Below, one piece after another: positions 1 through 9,490 of a DNA stretch of 64,000 nt. The notes below the pieces were generated by a model. That model was not told where the DNA came from. It saw nothing but the letters and a program-made list of their open reading frames with translations, and did no database searches. Source of the DNA: Topomyia yanbarensis (lineage: Eukaryota > Arthropoda > Insecta > Diptera > Culicidae); NCBI RefSeq assembly GCF_030247195.1, contig NC_080672.1:370520166-370584165 (forward strand), written 5' to 3'. Both the position numbers and the translations under genes were made by a program. Numbering within the stretch: the first letter of the stretch is position 1; each line of letters opens with the position of its first letter.

Positions 1-2353
1 TTGCGCTACACCGGTGTAGCATCAGGAAAAAACGTAAACGCCGTAAGTCCATGTAAACAGTACAAGCGAACTGTCAAGAAAAGTGAGGTTAACTGTGTCA
101 GTAAAGAACTTAATAAGACACCAAAAACACTAGTCACGACCAAAGTCCTTATATAGGAAGGTCCTAGCATGCGTCAAAACGAAAACAGCCTCCGCGCTCG
201 TATGTGTGACAGTTTCTATGGGCCAATGGGAGCGTCTATGTCATCAATAGCACGTTTTATAGGCTGTCTCTGTTCACTACCACTAACAGTTTTGACGCAA
301 GCTAGGACCTTGTTTAGAGAGATTTTGAGTCACGACAAGCGGTCAAACCAAGCGGAGAATTTAGTGTAAGTACCTAGTCACATACCTAGGAATTTTTTTA
401 CAGAATTGGTTGAGAAACGATTATTTCTATTGCAGTGCTGGCGTGCGTACTCGGCGTGTAAAGAATCTTCAACAATTTGTTCTCCAAGTATAATTTGACA
501 GAGAGAAGATTTTGAATTTTAATCTTTATTGCCATTGACCTGGTAAGTAACGCAAAAAACAGCTATGTCGCGACCCATATGTAAAGTGAACGTTTGTTCA
601 GGAACGTCAAATCGCTAGATCCGGAACGAGTGTTGTTGTTGGATCGGCATTAAATAAATTACGAGTTTTCTCAGTCTTCGTAAGTATTAAAGCATAAAAT
701 TGCTCCGATGAAAAATTTTTGGTTAGGAAGCTGACGTCGAAATATCACTGAAAAATTCACCTGCTCAGGATAATGACATAGCGCACATTTTACAATCTCA
801 TTTCAACGTGATATGATCGGTATGAGAACAACACGTACGATCTGCTAACGATACAACCAGCTCTTCAACACCGATCAGTTTGTTATCAAAACACGAATAT
901 AACCATAAAAATATCTGTCACCCAATCCGAAACATTTAATGCAACCTGCTGCTGCTGCAGCAGCTCGAGAACGAGGGTTCAAATTTGGAATGCAGTATGG
1001 TGCAGTTGTTAAATATAGGGGTATCAGCACCTAAGATCTCATTTCGCCAATCGCTTCAGTTAATAACATTTTTATTTGATACCCCATTACTACGGATTTC
1101 TGGCGGTCATTTACACACCACTTGCTTCGGCAGTGCCAGAGACTTCCAACTGGGATTTGAAATTTAAGAGTGAGGTAATAACAAATATATAATAAAAACA
1201 ATGTGAGTTTTTTTTCGCGGGATCGAAAGTGACCATTAAAGACGTTTTATGCTTTAGAGAACACGTCCAAAATGCTTAAAGTGTCACCTTTTCATCGCGT
1301 GGCGGCGACAGAGTGGTCATTCGCACTATAGATTCAGGCGTTAATTCTGATAAAATATCGTCTCAAACGTTCTGCTGCCGCTGTCCGATTGTGCGTAAAC
1401 TAACTTTTTGATAGCGTCCGGCTGTCGGTGTTTGTTTTTTTTCGGGATCGTGGAATATAACTTTGTTGCTCTTCTTGTGATTGGATTCGTTGATCTGCTA
1501 ATTTGGCAAACTTGTTCCGCGAATTACAAAGAATTCAATACTTAAATCTCCGGAAGACACGCTGTACATTGAGTGCAGCAGTCGGCGATAGCTTCAATGT
1601 AAATAATGACACGACTGCCGGACGGGTAACATAACACAGAATTTTTGTGCGTAGGCGGCATGCTACCAGCTCGATCTGAATGCTCATTTTACACACATCA
1701 CAAGCCAACCGCAAAACTTCTAGCACATCTGATTGACGGTCTGGCAACGAGCAGCCGGTTCACGGCTCAAACGCATCAAGGATCACACAAAAGAACTTCA
1801 TTATCCTGTCTAACGATGCAGCGATTGTTTCGATAAAGCGAAAAGTTCGATCCTCAATTGATTCGCCACGCAGCTTCTGGTTTCTATGGTAGACCCGAAC
1901 ATGAAAGCGAAAATATTTATAAATTTTAAACGATTAGCTTGTTCTGTTTTGTGTGGCTTTTGTCTATTACCTGATGGTAGAATAGAACAAGGACCGTTGA
2001 AAATTGCTTTTCTTAACCACAGACAAATCAATGCCCCACCGGAAAAAGGCTCGGAAATTAATGACACGTTTTACGGAGTGCCATTTTCGACTCGTTCGAG
2101 GAAGGAATGCAAAATTGGGATCAAATTAATTCGATTGAGATGCTATAGGGAGGGTAAAATGAGGGATTAAGGCAAGCAGCAGCTGAATTTCAATGTTGAA
2201 CGTAAAGTGCTCTGAGATTGAATACAAAATTTTAATAGTTCTTGCCACTTTCGCCGCGTATAGTAGCATGCCTTTACAAGGATAGCTTATTTTTACCACA
2301 ACCTCTGATAACCGATTCTCAACATAGTAATTTGTTTAAAACTAACATTATAA
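1..2353. other. Unassigned non-coding stretch
   Basis: I see no convincing gene or named repeat here. The open frames are short (under 95 codons), overlap on both strands and match no family I recognise. A 16-bp perfect palindrome, GCTACACCGGTGTAGC, lies at 5-20, and a short GCTGCTGCTGCAGCAGC run lies near 948. Both could be chance. Confidence 0.5.
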
Positions 2354-2355
2354 TA

Positions 2356-2971
2356 GAGGGAAGTGGCCCAATTCGGACCACTGGCTAATTCGGACCCCCA
2401 GGTGTTTCTCAGCTATGGTTATATTATGAAAAGCGTATATATCTCGACAAACATTTGATTACGGCCTAAAAGCCAACTGTCAAAATCCACTTTGAATGTA
2501 AATTCCGGACAAACCGTTACACGCCAATCACAGATGTTTGTAGTAAATGAAAGAGAAAAGTTTTCTCTTTCATATACTGTTGTGAACTGTGTTCGACTAG
2601 TAACGGTTTGTCTGGAATTTCCATTCAAAGTGAATTTTGACAGTTGGCTTTTAGGCCGTAATCATATGTTTGTCGAGATATCATTTTCATGGCTGTCATG
2701 TAGCTCTGTTATCTCACACAATTTTGCGGTTCTCAGTTTTCGTGTGCATGAGCTAGGGGTAAATGTTGTTTTGGAGCGCTTTTTGAAACAAGATTTTTGT
2801 TGGCAACAACAATATATTAAGCCAAATGCATTATCGTGATTTTGGATCTGCTGGACAATATCTTTTATTTAATATCTTGTTTTGGGCGAGACAATCATCA
2901 CTGATTTCACTAATTTAATCGGTATGTGAATAATAGAATATGGGTTGGTCCAATTCGGACCTTTTCCCTTA
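2356..2971. mobile_element. MITE with CCAATTCGGACC-type ends, TA-flanked
   Basis: The two ends are imperfect inverted copies. The left end reads GAGGGAAGTGGCCCAATTCGG and the reverse complement of the right end reads TAAGGGAAAAGGTCCGAATT. A TA dinucleotide flanks both sides (2354-2355 and 2972-2973). No transposase is encoded, so this would be a non-autonomous DNA element. A large palindrome lies off-centre inside it and may be a nested insertion. Similar ends with ATTCGGACC or ATTAAGACC recur at 58999-59583, suggesting one family. The exact boundaries are inferred from the repeats, not from an empty site. Confidence 0.55.
2425..2692. repeat. Long imperfect palindrome (foldback) centred at 2560
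   Basis: The sequence from about 2438 to 2520 returns in inverted form at about 2600-2682 with only a few mismatches. The core at 2548-2572 (ATGAAAGAGAAAA and its complement) is nearly perfect. The whole segment can fold into a hairpin of about 260 nt. Because of this symmetry both strands have similar open frames, which explains two look-alike translations on opposite strands. Neither should be read as a gene. Confidence 0.8.
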
Positions 2972-2973
2972 TA

Positions 2974-3179
2974 TACGATCTGATACTCCGGACTTAACTT
3001 TTTCGCGATCGGAAAAGCTTATTAAAATATCAAACGTAATTTGCTGCGGTTCTAACAAGACTGATTTTATTATATCCAACTTGGTACTAAGCTACCTAGC
3101 TACCTACTTGTTTACATAAATGTCCACTCAGCAATCTGATTACCGAAGGTTGGTCGATGGTGTGTCGATGACTCTGCTA
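2974..3179 (-). other. Possible distal part of the envelope-type element, 3' side
   Basis: If the 5.2-kb hAT-like insertion and one copy of its 8-bp duplication are removed, the minus-strand frame coming from the envelope-like remnant at 8.4-9.5 kb appears to run on for about a dozen codons here and then meets a stop near 3143. The remaining bases to 2974 would be 3' flank of that element. I could not recognise a long terminal repeat. Confidence 0.4.
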
Positions 3180-3561
3180 CCGTGTAGCAGGCCCGTAGCC
3201 AGGATTTTGTTTCGGGAGGGGCTTGAAACTTGTTGCATAAATGTGTTAATTCTAGTGACTTGAGATAGTCACTTGAAAATGAATGTAATTTTGAAAATTT
3301 CTTAGTAAAAACAATTCCAAAACTAAGGCAATAGACAATATGTTGTCTGATACAAGAAATGGTATAGTACATCTACGAATTCTTGCTTTTGAATTTGGTT
3401 TTTGTTATTAATTTATAAGCTAGAATTTTCACCGCTGGAATTTGCAAACAGGGTGAACGTATAAATGTGGAACACACTGTATGATGGTAGCACCCACCTC
3501 CTGTACAACTTGAAGCCAACGAAGTGAGGCTGTCCAGCGCAGATTCATACGATATGCGTTA

Positions 3562-4806
3562 AAGGGCGAACACGAAATTATTGCGACACCGAAAATGTCA
3601 TGCCAATTTTCTTATAATGTTTGAAATCAAACCAAAATTTTAGGGTAGTACATATATTTACTTCAAAAATCAAAAGAAAAGGTAATCGATGGAGCCTTGA
3701 GTGTAACATTGAACGCATTTTCGCTTGATGCCCTCCATCAAAGTCTTTACAGTGTCATCCGGTACCAGTTTCTCAGTTTTTTTTCCATTTTCTTAACATG
3801 TACTTGTCGTCTTTGACTGTCTTCTTACTCTTCCGAAGTTCCCGCTTCATCATTGCCTAGTACTGCTCCACCGGGCGCAGCTCCGGACAGTTTGACGGAT
3901 TCATGTCCTTTGGAACAAAATGGACAAAATTGGCCTCATACCACTCCAGGACACGTTTAGAATAGTGGCATGATGCCAAATCTGGCCAAAATAGCGGAGC
4001 TTCGTCGTGCTGCTGCAAGAACGGCAAAAGGCGCTTCTCGAGGCGATTTGTAGATCTCGCCATTTACTGTGCCCTTTGTCACGAAAGACTCACTCCTCAG
4101 TCCGCAAGAGCAGACGGCCTGCCAAATGAGATATTTGGAGGCGAACTTCGACATTTTCTTCTTCTTAAATTTGTCGTCCACATAGAACTTGCTCTTGCCG
4201 GTGAAAAACTCCAACCCCGGAATTTGCTTAAAATCGGCGAAACGTATATAAGTTTCGTCGTCCATCACACAGCAGCCATATTTTGTCAGCATCTTCTCGT
4301 AGAGCTTCCGTGCCCGAGTTTTAGCCGTCGATTGTTGCCGCTCATCGCGTTTTGGGAAGTTCTGTACCTTTTATGTATGTAGTCCAGCTCTCTTCTTTGT
4401 ATTCTGGACGTAGCTCTGCGACATGCCGATCTTTTTAGCCAAATCACGACGTTGGGATTTGTTTTAATCATCCGGTCCCGGTTTTCTTCCAGCTCCTTCG
4501 CCGTGGTCCAACGTTAACCGCTCCTGGAACCGCTTCAACGCTCTGGAGATGGTTGAATGGCGAATGTTCAACATTTTTCCCAACTGCCGGTGCGACAGGT
4601 CAGGAAATTCCAGGTGTTTGGAAAGAATTTGTTCTCTCGACTCGCGTTGGTTCACCTCCATTTTCGTTAAATCGAAAAACACGACTTCGAGTTTGACAGC
4701 TTGTAAACAATACACATCAATGAGAAAGTGTGCAAAATTTGGTTGTTTTTTACCCAATGGTAAAAAAGTTATGCCCTGTTGAATGTGTCGCAATAATTTC
4801 GCCCTT
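3562..4806 (-). mobile_element. Complete but inactive DD37E Tc1/mariner element
   Basis: Both ends are visible. The left end begins AAGGGCGAA and soon reads AAATTATTGCGACAC; the right end is the inverted form, CTCGC-free GTGTCGCAATAATTTCGCCCTT. A TA dinucleotide flanks each side (3560-3561 and 4807-4808), as expected for the Tc1/mariner superfamily. Total length is 1,245 bp, normal for the family. The enclosed minus-strand transposase is broken. It is nested inside the larger hAT-like element, so it is the younger of the two. Confidence 0.9.
3670..4661 (-). pseudogene. DD37E (ITmD37E-type) transposase, inactivated
   Basis: The protein would cut and paste the surrounding element. Reading from 4661 downwards, the N-terminal part (MEVNQRESREQIL, then LSHRQLGKMLNIRHSTISR) is the helix-turn-helix DNA-binding region. 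Next comes the first catalytic Asp in VMDDETYIRF, then KMSKFASKYLIWQAVCSCG, the second Asp in FWPDLASCHYS, and finally the Glu in CPELRPVEQY. I count 37 residues between the second Asp and that Glu, the DD37E spacing described for mosquito ITmD37E elements. The frame is shifted at least twice (near 4290-4470 and near 4000-4060), and the Trp codon normally following EQY is a TAG stop. The copy cannot make a full enzyme. Family assignment is firm; subfamily is inferred from spacing. Confidence 0.88.
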
Positions 4807-4808
4807 TA

Positions 4809-5204
4809 CGTCAATTGCCTTGGAACGATCCGCTGAACCTGAACCATACGAAGATCGTTGTCGATTATTAGGACTACACACTTTAGAAGATCGTAGACCC
4901 GCGTCGTAAACTACCTTCGTGTCTAAGCTTCTTATGGCTAAATATGATGTTCCCGATCTTCTATCACAAATTAACCTCTACGCACCAACCCGTGTCCTTT
5001 GTTCTCGAACACTGCTGCACTCTGAAATGCACAACACTAACTACGCTGCCAATAACCGATATTAGAAATCACCCGTCGCGACGCGTCGTTTCAACGATTA
5101 TAACGACATCTTCGACTTCGTCATTAGTTCTGCGCATGCCCCTTTAGGTCATTTCTTTTTAGCATAGTTCATTAAGACTCAATTATTGAAATACAAATAC
5201 AAAT
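4809..5204. other. Interior of the hAT-like element, unassigned
   Basis: Between the DD37E insertion and a second small transposase relic I see only short unrelated open frames. No motif is recognisable. Confidence 0.5.
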
Positions 5205-5285
5205 ACAAGAGAATGTCGAAATTCGCTCCAAATCTTCTGATTAGGCAGGCGATTTGTAGATGCGCAGAAACGGTTCAACTCAAAT
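5205..5285 (+). pseudogene. Small DD37E transposase fragment
   Basis: The plus strand encodes RMSKFAPNLLIRQAICRC, clearly the segment that follows the first catalytic Asp in DD37E transposases (compare KMSKFASKYLIWQAVCSCG in the element next door). Only about 25 codons are present. The opposite orientation shows that it is not part of the neighbouring copy. A very similar stump is found at 62058-62200. Confidence 0.75.
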
Positions 5286-8200
5286 TTATAATAATTTTCA
5301 ATTTAAATGATGATACATTAAAGACAATTTTCAGACAAGTGAGAACAACTAATTATTTATCTATTTAAGTATTCAGATTTTTCACAGATCCTATTCTTTT
5401 ATGAAATTGATACTTTTTATGCCATTAGACAGGCTTATTCTTCTAGGCAATTCATCTACTAGATCCTTGAAACTATGGCAAAAGACAGGCGAGTAATTTT
5501 GTTTGTTGACATGTAAAGGGTGTTCAAAAAATACTACTGATTTCTCTACAAAGCATAAATAAGAACTATAGCTGTATTTACCTAGATTAAGCAAATATTA
5601 TATTTGAGCACACGAAGCTTACAGGTTTCATTTCGGAATTCATGGATTTTTGGACAATACAAAAGAGATGTTTCAATGAATTAATTTACTAAACTAGCCA
5701 GAATTTTATCTACTATAGGACTGTTCACTAATCGAAAGGAAATCCCCTGATTACTGTTATCTTGCCATTTACGTAAATTTTGTTAAATGTAACCAGAGCT
5801 TTAAAAATTTACATCCCTGCGTGAACTTGAAACAAAACCGAAATTCATTCGGTTTCAGAAGCAAACTGAATTTTGTTTCTATGCTAGCTCTGAGAGGGAA
5901 TATTGAGCGAAATTGCACTAGACATAGATTACGCAGCTCACTAATGCTCCAACTGTCCACATAATAACATGATTGGTGAAGAAATTTATATTTCCTCTGC
6001 ACTGTCCTCAGTTGGAAAGTTGAATGATCGAGGCGTTGAATCTGAATGTCAGTTTCGATAAGCAGAAATAGTTAACTGATTTTGAAATTTCGAAGCACCG
6101 AATGTAACATTGATGACACCACTAGAATTACTCGAAACTATAAATATGGGTGAGCTAAATAATTTTAGCATCACACTTGCTTTCGACAAATCAAAGAAAA
6201 CACATCGCACTTGCTTCTCCTGTGCCGAAGAGACTTTCTTTCAGATTTCTATGTTTTTAAATTATTGTAATTTTTCCGATTTCTGTGAATCTTTCGCAAA
6301 TTTTTTTGTCAGCGGCAGTTTTCGTTATGCGAAGATGCTTGCAGTTACACTTTATAAGTCAATTCAAACAATCTGTTCAGTACTTGGTTCGTTTTTAATT
6401 AGCTCAAGTTTTTTTACAATCATCATCAAGATTGGAAGAGATGCATGACTTCTTGAAGAAAGCTGTAATGCTTTTTGATTACAGGTTTGTTTTACCAAAA
6501 TTTAGGAAACAATTTCAATCAACGTTGTTCCACCTACCGTTGAATGTTGTGCGGATAAAGAAGACGTAATGTGTTTTCGAAAATGCCATTTTTTCAAACC
6601 GAATTGAGAGGATCAGTGCGAAATTCCGAAAGCACTCGTTCTGAGTGCATAGAAAAGATAGAAGAGGTGCTCTTGAGGCTTCTTAGATTAGCTGATTCTT
6701 TTCTCCTCCTCCGTGATTTCTGATCATCTCTCATTTTAGTCCAAAACGAATAAAAAACAGATCGTGAGACTGCTATATACTGAAGACATAAAATCGTAAT
6801 TATTGGACTAATAGATTCAACCAGTCACAACATTTTAGTCGCAACAGTGTTGCGAACTCGCATGAACGGAACAAATTTCTCGCATGAAAGTGAAATTAAG
6901 TGCCAATGAAAATGATGATGCGTTAAAATGACACTGCCGCCTCAGCTATGTCGTTCTCAGTAAATTGAAATATTTTTTTGCCTAGTACGCTTGAATTTGA
7001 TATCTAATATTTATACTAAGAGTACAGAGTGCACATACCTAATACAGTAATTCTAAAACCTGTCATTTAAATTTAAAGTAGAGTTGCCAATATCGTGTAT
7101 TACATCTGAGTTTTATTAAACGGGACAATCACTTGCGATGATGCGTTCACTTTTGGAGAGTTTTAGTACTAAGTCGTCCATTAAACTTTTTTACCTTTTT
7201 TTTAGATAATTCATAAGTGAACTTGGTTCAAAGCTTAAGCCAATCGAAACAGTGGTTCTGTTATCTAGCTATATCTATTTCCAAAAATAAAAATAATAAA
7301 ATGAGTTTTACTGGTTGTCCAACAGATCTCACGCAAGCTCTTAACCATTGCACGTAGATACCTGTTTACGAAGCAGGGAAATATTTTTTCCTCACCAACT
7401 GCGTATAGGGGTCGTTCATATCTATCTCGCTATTGAACACTTCCGTGTCATAATCGTGGTTGCTGCCTTTATGTTCGCAAACATACTTGCTTGTTGCCTT
7501 TATGATTGCGAATTTCCTCAATGATTGTGCTGGCTGTAGATTTTGAGATATTGACGCAGCCTTTGCCGTTGTCAATATTACCTGAACATGTGCCACATAT
7601 TTGGGAATTGTTTGTATTCAGCGATAAATAAATCGTAATGTGACTGTTTTTTCACAAAATCGAAACGTAATAGTTTTCCTTTGATATGTGGAAAGAATAC
7701 TATGTGTAATTGTACTATCGCGTTATGTTTTGTACTGCATTTCTCCCATATGTCATATGTATCTGCAAGTAAGCGGTATCCGATCTTGTAACCGAACATT
7801 GATTCTCTCACCGTCCATTTATATGAAGATCTTAGTTACAGCATTGTCACATACAACCATTACAATTTATGATTTCGCTTGATCCAATTTGTTGAACGCT
7901 ATGAGCGCAGAATACCTGAGGTAGTAGAACTCAATAAAGGTGGCTATCGTAAGTATAGCCTTCAGTTTCACCTTCAGAAAATGTTCCTCATCACAAATAC
8001 TCGGTCTTATGCGAATCACCACTAATCACAGTATTTGGCCGGTGCACCACTTCTTGCTTCTGCGACTCACTCATCTCGACAGATTACTAGGGCATAGTAT
8101 AGTAGAAGTTTCCTTTGTTCTTCAGACAAGTAACTTTATTTGTCGTTCGCTTCACACCGGCTGGGACAGAAGCATAAACCACACTGAATTTCGTGACCAT

Positions 8201-8350
8201 TGATTTTGGTTGTTGGAAACAGCAATCTTCTAACTTTATCTCAAACAAAACGAGCTACAAGCTAAAGTCGCTGGTAATAATGTTTATGAAATTCATCTTT
8301 AAAACATTCCGGGGGCTTTAGCTCCTTAGTCCCCCCCCCTCTAGCTACGT
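5286..8350. other. Interior of the hAT-like element, no recognisable genes
   Basis: This AT-rich stretch carries open frames of 60-112 codons on both strands, none with motifs I know. The longest is on the plus strand at 6110-6448 (112 codons). The frames at 7366-7596 and 7578-7811 on the minus strand overlap and could be decayed pieces of a transposase, but I cannot show this. Confidence 0.45.
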
Positions 8351-8434
8351 GCCTGCCGTGTAGCTTGAACGTTAACTCCTCCTTCTTTAGTGATGATGCT
8401 CCGTACTCATCACATCTTGAAGCGTTGGTTCTCT

Positions 8435-9490
8435 ATATGTTTGTTGGTGGTTTGGCTATTGTTGTAATTTTGAAGAGTGTACTGCGAAAATAGAATATAA
8501 GAAAAATGATACCGAGAGCTATGGCAGGAAATGATCCTCCGAAAAATGATCCGAATCAATATTTCGTCTTGTTTCTAGTTGAAGATCTTCACCGTGCTAT
8601 AGGTGACGTTATTAAGGACGATGTTGCAGTTTTGGAATGTGATCAAAAATGATCCACTCAGGTTTTTGTCAGTTAGCCCACAGGGGCTTTCCACGTGGAT
8701 ATTTTGAATTGAATTTATCAATATGTGTTGATAATTCAAATGGATGATTTGTTCTCCGATGGGGTTAATTGTGAAGTTGCATTTGGCTTGTTCCCCTTCC
8801 AGTAGCTTTGGCACACATTCAGATTCATCTATTTTAATATCACTTTTGTCGTAAATAGTTTTGATTATGTAGTCTCCACTCGTATGGGTTAAATAAAAGG
8901 AGTCCTTTAAATGGATTTCTTGTTTATATTGTATGAATGGATAGAGTTCCATTTTCTTGAAAATTCTGCTGTCCAATACGGGTGTCTTTACGAGAAGAGC
9001 CATCTCCCTGTCATTGGTTGCCGCTGATGTTTCCAGGTAATTTATTGCTTCGAGTGGGGTGTGAATTGTTAAATTCTTTTTTACTAAATCCTGTACTATT
9101 ACATGAAGTTCGTTTTGGCTTAAAATCTTTTCGTTTGCGCACCTCGAGAGTAGAGAGCTTCTTGCATTTTTGCACATTGCTGGAGCTGTCAGGGGTGATT
9201 GAACCATCCCGATTTCTACGGCACAATACAAAGGGTTAAGTTGTCGAAAAGCTTGTTAAGCTTGTTCACATGAACGTACTCCGCGCTTCTCAAACACTTT
9301 TCATATTCTTGCTCAACCTTGAGGACTACGGTCCTATACAAACATCTCATATCCTCTAGTTCCTCAGTAAATATATTTATGTCGTTAGAACAAAGTTTGA
9401 CGTTATTTCTATGTTTGAATATCTTGAAGGTCGTTTCGCTATCAAGTATGGTGTGCCCATCACAGAGACAAAACTGCCCAACTTGGGTCT
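8435..9490 (-). pseudogene. Errantivirus/Gypsy-type envelope-like glycoprotein, decayed
   Basis: The protein would be a surface fusion glycoprotein of an insect endogenous retrovirus. The longest open part (8575-9231) shows the pattern of Gypsy/errantivirus Env, which is related to baculovirus F: a helical ectodomain, scattered cysteines, and near the end a Gly-Ser-Phe-Leu-Ile / Asn-Cys / Asn-Asn motif. After a frameshift near 8570 comes a hydrophobic membrane segment (AIALGIIFLIFYF) and a short basic tail. Upstream, another frame near 9250-9480 continues the homology, so the frame is broken at least twice. No gag, pol or LTR was found nearby. The 3' end is split by the hAT-like element. It could instead be an Env captured by a BEL-type element. 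Confidence 0.6.

Larger units (their letters stand above)
3188..8355. mobile_element. hAT-like DNA transposon, degenerate, with 8-bp TSD
   Basis: The left end reads CAGGCCCGTAGCCAG and the reverse complement of the right end reads CAGGCACGTAGCTAG, 13 of 15 matching. The same 8 bases, CCGTGTAG, lie immediately outside each end (3180-3187 and 8356-8363). CAG-type ends with an 8-bp duplication are the signature of the hAT superfamily. Without the nested DD37E element the unit is about 3.9 kb. I found no recognisable hAT transposase on either strand; the interior holds short, broken open frames (for example minus strand 7366-7811), so it is a decayed or non-autonomous copy. It interrupts the 3' part of an envelope-like gene. 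Confidence 0.8.

Noticed and set aside
5..20. 16-bp perfect palindrome GCTACACCGGTGTAGC
   Set aside because: It is isolated and at the window edge. One such palindrome is not surprising in 64 kb, and I see no supporting context.
8982..9239. 85-codon plus-strand frame
   Set aside because: It lies antisense to the envelope-like remnant, which has family resemblance.
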